64,000 bases of DNA, from assembly GCF_000208865.1 (NCBI RefSeq), contig NC_018394.1:2917797-2981796 (forward strand), in the 5' to 3' direction. This DNA comes from Neospora caninum Liverpool. Its lineage: Eukaryota; Apicomplexa; Conoidasida; Eucoccidiorida; Sarcocystidae. A program made the position numbers and the translations under genes. Positions 55,321 to 64,000 of this stretch are shown piece by piece; position 1 is the stretch's first letter; the number at the start of each line of letters is the position of its first letter. The notes below the pieces were generated by a model that was not told where the DNA came from, did not search any database, and saw nothing but the letters and a program-made list of their open reading frames with translations.

Positions 55321-58300
55321 ATGACGAGAAGCGACGACTCCTCGCTAGAGGGGAGCAACGACGAAAGGGCCAGGGGTCTGAAGGGAAGCAGACACAAAAG
55401 AAAGAGAAGCGCAGAGACGTCGTCCAGCAGCGACCGCTCGGACGCCAGCAGCAGTGACCGGAGTGAGGAAAGCTCGGAAGACAGTTCGTCCTCGGCTGAC
55501 GACGCGCGGGCAGCCAAGTGAGTAGTGAGTCAGAGACACTCAGTCCCTCTCCACCGGTTGTGCGTCTCTCGGGTCTCTCTGCGGCAAGGTGAAAGGAAGT
55601 GGGCAAAACACTTGCATGGTTTTTCTCTTCGTGATGCTGAGTAACACAGCCTGTGTCATCCTGGACATTCCCGGAGCCGTCGTGCCCCGAGAAGGCGCAG
55701 ACGACCCGATGGTATACCCAAGCGTAGGTCGCCTGAGAGAGATAGGGCGCTCCGAGAGGAACTCTGGGCTCAACGTGTGCTAAAACACTTCCCTGGCCTC
55801 TCTTGTGTGCCGTGTTCCTACATCTATGCATCTAAGTGCATGTATATATTTACAAATGTATGTACATGCATGCGTATGAATGTAAATCTGCACATGTGCT
55901 TGCGCGCATGTGCGGTGGGGGAGCATTCGCTGCTTCACTGTAGCTCCGTGGTGTGTTTTTTTTCGTCGGTTGGAGAAGCGCGTTTCTTCCGACAGGATGC
56001 GCGCCATGGACGCCTGAGGGTTTCAAGTTCAGAACTTGCCGCCAACAGAGCGCATGCGCGCATTTGTGTGTCTGGCCGTATCTCCTTAATGTCCAGACAT
56101 GAGGTATTCAGGCACCGACATTCAGGCATGTCCCCCCCAGCGTGATTTCTCTTCTCGGGACTGAGCGGGTGTTTCTGGAGTCAGAGTGCATTGGCGTCCA
56201 GCGAGAGGTAGAGAAAAGTCGTCCGTAGAGAGATGCGGGTCATCAGGAAGGAGACTACGGAGTTTTTCGGTGTCGAAAAGCTGAACGAGAGAGACGTTGC
56301 TCGGATGTGGAGCCACGTTGCTTCTTGATTGCGTGTGGGCCCCCTCACAGACGTCGAAAGAAGGAGAAGAAAGAGAAGAAGAAGGAGAAGAAGGGAAAGA
56401 AGGAGAAAAAGCGAAAGAAGGAGAAAAAGAAAAAGAAGGTCAAGGGGAAGAAGCCGAAGAAGGAAAAGGACTTTTATAGTAGGTCACTCTCCGCCCCAGG
56501 AAGGCTGTGTTTGATTTCAGAGGCGACGGTCGAAAGGAAGAATGCGTGAAGAGGGAAAGGAAGAAAGGTGGATACCACGAAGCAGTTCCTTTGTAGGTAC
56601 TCAACGAGGAGAGAGTTCCACATGGGAAGTGAACCCGGTTACGTCTTTTGGGGCTCCACAATCGAGGGGACACAGTTGCACACTCGCGCGCCGTCGTAGG
56701 AGCTCGGGAGTTTTCCCTTCATTGAATCGAAGCCGGCTGCTCCGATTTTTTCGACCCTTCTCTGGGCTGAGAACATCGCTATCAATCCGTCCGCCTTTGC
56801 CTTCTTCCTGTTCTTTTCCGTGTACACCCCGCCGCGCAGTTACGCTTCTTTCTGCTGAGACAAAACGGCTGCTTCTCTCTATCTCACCCTCCTTGCTTAC
56901 CTTCCTCTGTTCTCTGTTCGCCTTCCCTTCTTCCTCGTTTCTCTCTTTTACCCGTGCCTCGTTTTTCTGTTCGTTCTAAGGTCAAATATTTCCCACTTCT
57001 TCGATCATTTTTCTGTTTCTTCTCGATGGTCAGCTTGCATTGCTCGGTTCTCTTGCTGTCCCTCGCTCGCAGCTGTCCCGTCCTCTCTCCACGCCTCGAA
57101 CGGCCGCTGTCTGGGGCGCGTTTTCTTGTGCGCCGCAGGTTCTGGTTGCGTCACGAATCAGTACGGCAAGTACGGCATTCTTCAAGAGAGCGACATGTGG
57201 AAGAAGAGAGCCGAGTTTTCCTTGTGGCTGATGGAAGTGAAGGACAAGAACCTCGAGGAACTGTCAGGATGGGTAAGTGCTACCTTTCTTTGCAGTGTGT
57301 ACGGCTTGTGGGTCCGTTTCTCCGAAAGCACCTCACGGAAGACGCTTGACTTGCCCGTGAGGGCCGTTGCTCAGAGGCCGAAACATCCTTTCCTGTTTGG
57401 ATGTTGAATCGCGTCTTCGCTTTCCCCGAGTGTCTACAGAGACTCCGACCCGGAGGGAGCAAGTGCTGTCGATTTCACGTCGATACACGCCTCAATTCTG
57501 AGGGCCGAGGGGATCTTTCCCCTTCAGAGACTCGGCTGGTTGTGCGTCCGCCGAGGAAGGATCCGAGGGATTCTACCTTCTCTCTATCCCACTTTGCTTC
57601 TCTGCCGCTGAGTGGCAGCGACGAAAAACTAAAGCATCTTTCATCCCTCTCTCCTCCGGATCTCATCGAGCAGAGACTCTGTGTCGCTCCTTGACGCGCC
57701 TTCCTCTTTGCCTCTCGCCTGCCTCTCTTTGCTCTTTCCTCTCCTCTGTTTCTGGCGGAACCACCTCGTTGTTGCCTTGGTGACGCGGAACGGAGCTTTC
57801 CGCCTGTAGCTTCTTCTTGTCTTGCGTGCTCTAAAACCGTGGCGGCTCTGGACCCAATTGAAGGGAACTAAGTAATTGTTGATAACTCTAAACCCTAAAC
57901 TCTTTTACTAACAGGTACGGCGGGGGGAAAAACGCACTGCGCCTGCAGTCCCATGTAAAGGCTTGTCTGTTACACACAGGCGCCACGTCTCTCGCGTCTT
58001 TCTCCCTCAGGAAGAGCGTGAAATGTTCAAGGACTTCATGGAGGATTTCAACACTGCCACGTTGCCGAGCAAGAAGTACTACAACTTGGAACTCTTCGAG
58101 GCGAAGCAGAGAATGAAGAAAGTGAGAACGGAAGATCGCGTTCTTGCGCAAACATGCGACAAAGGGCGGCAGCTGAAGCCACAGAAGGCACTCTGAACGC
58201 GGTTCCTCGACAGCTCCTTGCGCTTTTTCTGCCTGCGTCGGTGCCTGCCTGGCGGTGTTCACTCTGGCTGAGAAGACAACGACAGCCAAAGGCACACCGC

Positions 58301-59021
58301 ACAATAGGGCGCTTTTGTACAGTCTGCTTTTGCGTTGCCTCACGCAGACGAACCTACAAGAGACGAGGGAACTCACAGACTTCAACGATGAGGCCCGAAG
58401 GAAGTACGTTTTGGCGAGACACTTTCAAACGTGCGGCTTGGCCGCTCCTCGACTGCTGGGGCCTCCTGCGGAAGTTGGGCGCTGCAGGGAACACAGAACC
58501 CGCATCCGCCACGCGAGGCACGAGTTTCGTCCAGCTTTTTCGCCTTCGGTTAGGGTGTCTGTTGAAGGAGGGAAAGCGAAAGCGCAGCGTGCCGAGCGTC
58601 TAGACGCATGAATCACAGCTCCTTTCGACGTCACACGACCAGCTTCTTTTCTCCGTCGGAAACGTTTGGCCGAGCTTCCTGGTGTCTCTGATCCGTTCTC
58701 TCCCTGTGTCGTTTCTTTGCAGGCAAGAAATCAAGAACATGATTGACCAGCGAAGGAAGTTGGAGGCCGAAGCACAACTCCGCTCTATGCGCGAGGATCG
58801 TGAGAAGGTACGGAGCGCCGCAGTTCCCGTTTCTCCCGTGGACATTTCGCTTTTCGCCGTGCAAAGAAGCAACCTCGTTTTCCGCAGTCCGGACTGTTTG
58901 TTCGCAGGTCGACGACATGCGGCAACAGAAACTTCTCAAGTCGAAGGTGGAGACGCTGTATCGAATGGGGGCGAATGCGGAGGCGAAGAAGCTTGCAGAC
59001 CTCATCAACCCGGAGAAATGA
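55321..59021 (+). CDS. Lys-rich nuclear protein with conserved C-terminal half (resembles plant SCI1-type proteins), seven exons, 274 residues
   Basis: Exons 55321-55517, 56351-56478, 57139-57272, 58011-58121, 58348-58403, 58723-58807 and 58908-59021 join in frame (phases 2,1,0,0,2,0). The N-terminus is Ser/Asp/Arg-rich (RHKRKRSAETSSSSDRSDAS). Exon 2 encodes an almost pure Lys/Glu/Arg stretch, a strong nuclear or nucleolar signal. Exons 3-4 hold the likely conserved domain: QYGKYGILQESDMWKKRAEF, SLWLMEVKDKNLEELSGWEE, REMFKDFMEDFNTATLPSKK followed by YY. This 'KxxEFxxWL ... hhxxFhxxhNxxxLPxxYY' layout resembles the short basic proteins called STYLE CELL-CYCLE INHIBITOR 1 in plants; I am not certain of the family. 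The C-terminus is helical (IKNMIDQRRKLEAEAQLRSM, ETLYRMGANAEAKKLADLIN). Small last exons and phase-consistent joins support the model. Convergent with 59114-59662. Confidence 0.8.
57889..57900. repeat. Telomere-like TAAACCCTAAAC in an intron
   Basis: About 1.7 units of the CCCTAAA telomere repeat lie in intron 3 (57273-58010) of the Lys-rich protein gene. Too short to call an interstitial telomere. Confidence 0.5.
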
Positions 59022-59113
59022 ACAAAGTCGAGTGTTTTCACCGGCCGGAAGACCACGGACAGCATCCAGCATGTGTCTCCTACAGATGGCCCGACCCCGG
59101 TATCCTAGGCGGG

Positions 59114-59662
59114 TCAGCGAGGCGTGGTCCTTAACGCAGAATCATGAAAAAGGAGGCCGGTTTCCACCCTGGCTTCCTGGCGTTTTCCCGTCGGTTCCTC
59201 GTACAGAGACAAACGCGCAGGGTTTCTCTCTGGCCAAAAAGTCGGGAGAACGCGCGCTGCGGAGAGGTCTTTTTCCTCGTGCTTGACCCCCGTCCGGCGA
59301 GGAGCGTTCGCTTCGCCTGGTGACGGGGCACGGCCGAAACGAGTCCAGTCGAGATCGTCGCCCAAGCACACACTCACGCGTTCCTCTGTGAGGGGAATTC
59401 TCGACGCTGAGTTTGCTGACGGCTGCGTCTCTCTTTGGTTTCCTAGATGTTGACGGAAGGCCTTTTCAGTCTGGGCAGCGGCGTCTTCATTTTTGCGCTC
59501 CGACTGTCTCATGTACATGGCCACCCCCGCCCCGCTTCGTGACTTCCTCCTTTTCTTGAACTTGTCGAAGACGTTCTGTGTCTTCTCTGGCGTCGATGCG
59601 AGCTGGCGAGACTGACGGGTCCGACCAGATATCTTCGGTGAAACCTGGGCACTCGAATCCAT
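59114..59662 (-). CDS. Unrecognised basic protein, 182 residues, single exon
   Basis: The ATG at 59662 opens an uninterrupted frame. The first part has a likely conserved basic helix (NVFDKFKKRRKSRSGAGVAM, MRQSERKNEDAAAQTEKAF). The rest is polar and Arg/Pro/Glu-rich (LGDDLDWTRFGRAPSPGEAN). No signal peptide or membrane span. The basic patch suggests a nuclear or RNA-bound protein, but this is inference. It is tail-to-tail with the Lys-rich protein gene, with 92 bp between stop codons. Confidence 0.6.
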   Translation of the reverse strand: MDSSAQVSPKISGRTRQSRQLASTPEKTQNVFDKFKKRRKSRSGAGVAMYMRQSERKNEDAAAQTEKAFRQHLGNQRETQPSANSASRIPLTEERVSVCLGDDLDWTRFGRAPSPGEANAPRRTGVKHEEKDLSAARVLPTFWPERNPARLSLYEEPTGKRQEARVETGLLFHDSALRTTPR

Positions 59663-60291
59663 CTCTTCCCAGACGCCGCCCTAACTTTTTTGCACGTACA
59701 CGTACCAGGGTGTTTCTACGAATCTAGGCGAAAAGCCCGAACGAAAGAGAAACGCACTCCCGCAACGGAAATGCGCTGTGAGTTTGGAGTTTTTCATGCT
59801 CCGTTTGCTCCGCTGGCGGAATAGAGTTCCCCTGCTTGAGGAGACGATCCCAGCCCTCCGATGGGCTGCGAAACGGGGAAACGCCCGTTGGGGACCAAGC
59901 GGAGTTTTTGCTTGTAGACTCCACGCGAACTCAACACTTCACTTCCACTATCCCACTACCCCGTCCTTCACGGACAAGAACTGGGCTTTTCCGCACACTT
60001 TCCGGATCGTTTTCCCCTGCCTCGTCCATTTTTTCATCCCTGCGCGTGAATCCGTTTGGGGTTGAATGCTTCAGCTTTACGTGTTTGCGTGTGCCCGCGT
60101 CGCGTCTGTAAGCTACGATGCGTGAACGCGTTTTGCAGGAGTCTGATATGAGTCCGGTGCTTCGAGCTGACACAGTGGAGCGCAGAGAGCCTGGGGGCCA
60201 CCGGTCTAACGCGCCGTGTGTATTGCTCTCTTCAGCCAGTGAACTCTGCAGCACACCAAACCGAGAGACGGCAAAACGGCTCCATGTCACA
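59663..60291. other. Intergenic, 5' flank of the 59.1-59.7 kb gene
   Basis: No gene is supported. A TTTTGCAG|GAGTCT acceptor-like site at about 60138 could belong to the candidate gene that follows. Confidence 0.4.
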
Positions 60292-61084
60292 ACGCGATTC
60301 TGTTCTTCCCAAGCGGAGAGTCGCTGGCAACCCGCGGCGCATCTTCCCGGGATTTGTCGACGTGACTTTTCCTGTTCCGTCGTCGATTCGGACCAGCACG
60401 GCGAGGCGCGCACTTCAGAACAGAAAACCCTCTAGCACCAAAGCTGTAACCACAGGTGGTGTGTATTCCTAGATCTTGTCCGTGCGCCCGCCACTCGAGT
60501 GGTGTGCCCTGGTATACGCAGCACCCCGGTATGGCGCCTGCACACATTTGCCCTTGCGGGTTTTCGAGGTTAACTCGTTCCCGGCGACGCGATACACTCC
60601 CCCCTCTGCAAGGCTCAGGGACTCTTGCTGTCTTTTTTGTGCAGCAGAAACGCGTGAGTCGCCGTTCACTTGGTCTTCGTGACGCTCGCGCAGCAGCCCC
60701 GTATATGAAGGCATCCGCCCCCGGCGCTCCCGCTTGGCTGAGGATTCTCACCTGCCGCCATGTGGCAGTCTTCGGTGTCTGATCCGCTTTCCCTCGGGAT
60801 ACATTGAATTGTCTACTTGTGCCTTGCGTGCAGCCTGTTTGCTTTCTTCCGCGTTGTCCCAGTCGTTTCTCACGTCTTTTTTTGTGCGTGGCTCTACAGC
60901 TGTTTTGACCGGCTCCTCCGAGCCACGCACAGCGAGAGACTTCAAAGAACGCAGCACGCGACCCGCAGTTGCCGGGGTACACGCGCGCCCCTGCCGGGGT
61001 GCACGCTTGCATGCACAGGGAAAACGGTCGGAGAGCCGTAGTCAGCGTAGTCGCGAGGCTGCCACGAGCCAGAGAACTCCCTGA
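60292..61084 (+). CDS. Weak two-exon candidate, unrecognised
   Basis: An exon from ATG 60292 (MSQRDSVLPKRRVAGNPRRI, FPVPSSIRTSTARRALQNRK) ends at the donor ACCACAG|GTGGTG (60456). A second exon after GCGTGCAG (from about 60835) continues in the correct phase (SALSQSFLTSFFVRGSTAVL) and stops at 61084. The region is GC-rich and has long open frames on both strands, so chance openness is a real alternative. No family recognised. Confidence 0.27.
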
Positions 61085-61901
61085 AAACGTCGCGAGGCCG
61101 TTTCCTTTCCAGAGCTGGGGGAGGCAAGTTTCATCGACGTCCCTCTCGTTTCCTCCTGGCCTTGGTTGCCGAACAGTCCCCGAGTCCCCCGACCCGTCTC
61201 GAACCTCCCGGGGGAGCGCCGTAGCGCTTGGCACCCCTGACAGGCCTCGCCAGTTCGCGATGCGGCACAGAACCACGAACCGCCAACACACGGTTCGACT
61301 ACGAAAACAAGGCGCGCTTCATCGAGAGGATCTTTGCGACTGGGACTCTCCAGCTGCAGGGTTGCGGAACGGTGTTTACCCGACCCAGCAGCGCGAGTGC
61401 AAATTGGTCTCGAGGTTCGGCGCGCTACGCGTGTCGTCTTCTTTTCCCGAGCTTTAGATCTGTTCCCGGTTTCTCCCTTTCCGATATCTGCGTGGAAACG
61501 GCGAGGACCGCCTATGGAAGCCTCCGCGAAAACCACATCGCCTCGCTCGCTGGACACCCCTCTAGCCGCTGTGAAATCGCTTTCCACGGACAAGCTGCTG
61601 GCTGATGGGCACTCGGGGCGCTCCCTACTTCCGACTGGTGTCTTTCCTCCGGCAGTTTTTTTTCTCCAAACCGCGGGCGTTCTAGCCAAACTCGTCAAAC
61701 GGGCTCTTGCTGCTCTCTGCGCCGCACAGCGAAGTCTCGGGAGCGCGTCGCGTCGCTTCGGATCTTCACACGCCCGACGGGGAGAGGCTCGCCTCTTTTC
61801 CCCTGATGCGAGAAGCTTTTCGGTCTGATGGGGAGCGGCGTGCCAAGTTGACTTGACTGCTTTCCGCCTGAGGCAGGTCCGGAGGCGCAAGAGAGAAGAA
61901 G
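61085..61901. other. GC-rich upstream region of the terminal gene, no gene supported
   Basis: Long frames exist on both strands because stops are rare. A plus-strand string FDYENKARFIERIFATGTLQ (around 61300-61350) is protein-like but no exon joins could be built. Confidence 0.35.
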
Positions 61902-63884
61902 ATGAGCCGTTCAGCGCGCCAGACCGCGCTCGGCCGTCGCTGGCCGCGGTGCGCGCTCGCCGCCGTGCTCCTCGTCTGCTCGTGCAGCTTCACAGCCGCA
62001 ACGAAAGCGGTTCCCGCCCAAGTGGTTCCAGCGCGCTCCGAGGCCTCGGCAGGGGACGCGGCGAGCGGCGTTCCTCTGCTGGAGCCGCTGGAGGAGAGTG
62101 CAGCGAGAAGAAGGCAACGAAGAGCGCAGCGCGACGAGGCCGCTCCGGGCGCGTCGCAGAGCGCCGGACAGCCATGGGGGTATCGAGCAGACGAGTCGAC
62201 CGCACGCTCTGTGGCTGCCTGGGACGAAGCATCCACGGGAGGGGCGGAGTCGGCGAGGCGCCGTGGACACAAAGATGGGCGAGAGAACCGACGCTCAAGA
62301 GAGCCCAGTGAAGAAGATCGCGAGCGAGACGACACAGCGAGCGAGGAGCGCAGGTCAGAGGGGCGGGACGCGTCGGAGAGAAGGTGGAGGGAGAAAAAGA
62401 GGAGGAGCGCCGAGGATTCGCAAGATGCGAGAACGAGCGAGACAGGGGGAGGCGGGCGGGCAAGAGACGCCGGCAGCTCTCAGGGATCGCAGAGACACCG
62501 AGGAGAGGGCGGCCGAGCACAGCGAGAGAGCGACAGGGAAGCGAAGGAGCGGAGAGAAGTGGACCGAAGAAAAAGGGAGGAGAACCTCTGGCGCGACGAC
62601 GAACAGACTGCCAATCGCTGGGCTTGGCGCAAGGGCGCCAGCGTGAGAACGAAGAGCGTAGTCAAGACGAACCATTTACCGTTCGAGGACGGCGGATACC
62701 TCTTCCGCGACTCCGAAAGGCATCCATCGGCGAGAGCCACAGGCTTCATCTCGAAACTCAAGACGGCGTTGACGGGAAACCGCGCGGGACGCACGGGGAA
62801 GTAAGTGCGTTTGCGCCAGCGCGGAGGAGCGGCGCGAGGACTGAAGAACTCCGCCCGAAAGAGAAGACTTTCTTCGCCGGCGAAATCGAACGCAGCTCGC
62901 TCGACCGCTTCGCCTGACGGCGAAGAGACGCCGCAGCCGGTGAAGGCACACTCCACTGCATCTCCCGACACTTTTCCGTGCTGCATTTTTTGCGCGCTAG
63001 TCTTCTGCTGGGATGAAAGAGCCCAGACTTGCCGCACGAGTGTGCCTCGTTGTTGGTGGCAGGCGTCCGAAGATGAGTGTCTCCCAGAGAAAAATGCACA
63101 GTTCACGCAGCAAACGCCTGGTGCGCGAGATGTTTCTTCTCCAGAGGAACATGCGCCCTGGGGCCACGTGGAAAGTCCAGCAACGCGGCTGCCGGGATGG
63201 GAGCGCGGCGCTGTGTCCCGTCACGACCTTTCAACGCGTGCCTCTGGCCACGCGCTGCAGTGTCCAGAGACCTGAGGAGCCTGGTCGCTCCCCCTCTTCA
63301 TCCTGCGCGTAATCTCGCTCTCTCCCAGGCATCGGGGAAGTCAGGCTCTTTTCGAGAGCAGCCCCCGCCCCGAAGCGAAGGCACCAACGACAGTGGAGAG
63401 CTGAGAGAGCGTGACAAATTGGGGATTTATATATATGTATATACCTGTAGATCTGTATGCATATATATATATATATATATACATACATATACATATATAT
63501 ATATATATATATACATATGTGTATATGTCAAGTGGAGGAGTGTCGCCGAGGTATGAGCAGGCCCCGGCGCCGTGGGGAAGCAAAGTTGGAGCAACGGACG
63601 TGCTTCGCTTTCGGCTCTGTGCTTGCTGTTGCCTGCTGCTTTACAGAGTCGGGAAAGGCAGCGCCAGTGCGTACTGGAACTCCTTGCTTGGCGTACTTGG
63701 AGTTGCGCTGCTGGCAGTGGCGTTGAAGAGTCAGCTCAATGCGGAGCGCCTGCTCGTCAGTAAGTCAATGGAGCCTCAAAACTCACCCTCCGGCAGCCTG
63801 GCCCTCTGCTCAGGTCGTGTACATGCGTCTTCTCTTCGGCCGTGGGAGGCAGAAAACCCCCGCATTCCACGCGGACGTTTGTGA
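61902..63884 (+). CDS. Secreted single-span protein with charged repeat-poor body (dense-granule-like), two or three exons, about 378 residues
   Basis: Exon 1 (61902-62800) encodes a signal peptide (ALAAVLLVCSCSFTAATKA, cleavage near residue 35-40), then a very Arg/Glu/Ser/Asp-rich disordered body (about 80-240) and a C-terminal segment (KTNHLPFEDGGYLFRDSERH). It ends at GGGGAA|GTAAGT; without splicing a TAA would follow at once. The acceptor GCTTTACAG joins exon 2 at 63647 in phase 2 and supplies a membrane span (YWNSLLGVLGVALLAVAL). The frame then runs to a stop at 63884. A GTAAGT at 63760 and a CTCTGCTCAG acceptor 54 bp later could define a third exon without changing frame, or the gene may continue past the window. 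A signal peptide, a charged body and one late span form the plan of many coccidian dense-granule proteins; no specific member is recognised. Confidence 0.68.
63425..63530. repeat. (TA)n microsatellite cluster in intron 1 of the terminal gene
   Basis: Several TATATATA runs separated by CATACATATAC and similar units. They create artefactual Tyr/Ile-rich frames on both strands. Confidence 0.9.
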
Positions 63885-64000
63885 TGGTTCTTAGACAGAC
63901 AGCACCAGCGTTTGCTCGAGTGTCTATACTTCGTTTTTTTGCGTACTTCCTCAAGCGGGGGAAGCGCCGGTGGAAGGTCCCCCCCCCCCTCGTGAAAGGA

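Noticed and set aside
60287..61291. Minus-strand 334-codon frame
   Set aside because: The first codon is GTG, the sequence is Arg/Gly/Cys-rich as expected of antisense GC-rich DNA, and it conflicts with a plus-strand candidate.
61042..61890. Minus-strand 282-codon frame
   Set aside because: Arg/Ala-rich antisense openness in a GC-rich promoter region; no motif.
62805..63275. Plus-strand frame continuing after the TAA of the terminal gene's first exon
   Set aside because: It is in the same frame but sits after a GTAAGT donor. The phase-correct acceptor at 63646 gives a membrane span, so this stretch is better read as intron.
63231..63583. Tyr/Ile-rich frames on both strands
   Set aside because: They are translations of the (TA)n microsatellite.

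Overview
The window looks like nuclear DNA of a cyst-forming coccidian apicomplexan (Toxoplasma gondii, Hammondia or Neospora type). The evidence is mid-GC sequence with long gene-poor stretches, T/C-rich introns with GTAAGT/GTGAGT donors and (T/C)nNCAG acceptors, low-complexity Ser/Pro/Arg/Lys-rich proteins, several predicted secreted or single-span proteins of the kind that fill parasite secretory organelles, and a flagellar dynein gene, which fits flagellated male gametes. The species cannot be fixed from this sequence alone. I see no rRNA, tRNA, CRISPR array or bacterial operon.

Layout, left to right. 1-809 (-): 5' end of a nucleoporin Nup155/170-like gene. 3591-7693 (+): five-exon ERGIC-53-like L-type lectin, divergent from the first gene. 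9867-10202 (-) and 10697-11047 (-): acylphosphatase and a WW-less Pin1-type prolyl isomerase. 12480-15325 (+): five-exon RING-CH-like protein with two membrane spans, divergent from Pin1. 17439-20876 (+): secreted Pro/Tyr-rich protein. 21-26 kb: a poorly resolved zone with one plus-strand exon candidate and a minus-strand LRR-like gene (23574-24737). 28550-29119 (-): small single-span membrane protein. 32288-35475 (+): eight-exon inner-arm dynein light chain p28. 36054-37082 (-): unrecognised basic protein, convergent with p28. 39731-44340 (-): four-exon, 881-residue secreted membrane protein with 37-residue tandem repeats. 46312-46836 (-): possible cysteine-containing extracellular exon. 48247-51691 (+): large unrecognised membrane protein. 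52-54 kb: weak candidates only. 55321-59021 (+): seven-exon Lys-rich nuclear protein with a conserved C-terminal half, convergent with 59114-59662 (-), an unrecognised basic protein. 61902-63884 (+): dense-granule-like secreted single-span protein.

The genes do not form an operon or an obvious pathway. Several belong to the secretory route or to secreted membrane proteins (lectin, RING-CH protein, Pro/Tyr protein, repeat protein, the 28.5 kb protein, the terminal gene). The strongest family calls are p28, acylphosphatase, Pin1 and the L-type lectin. They rest on full-length motif matches and on exon phases that join without a frame break. Most of the remaining ORFs are open because purine/pyrimidine skew or high GC removes stop codons, and I left them out. 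Exon boundaries are read by eye and no transcript evidence was available.
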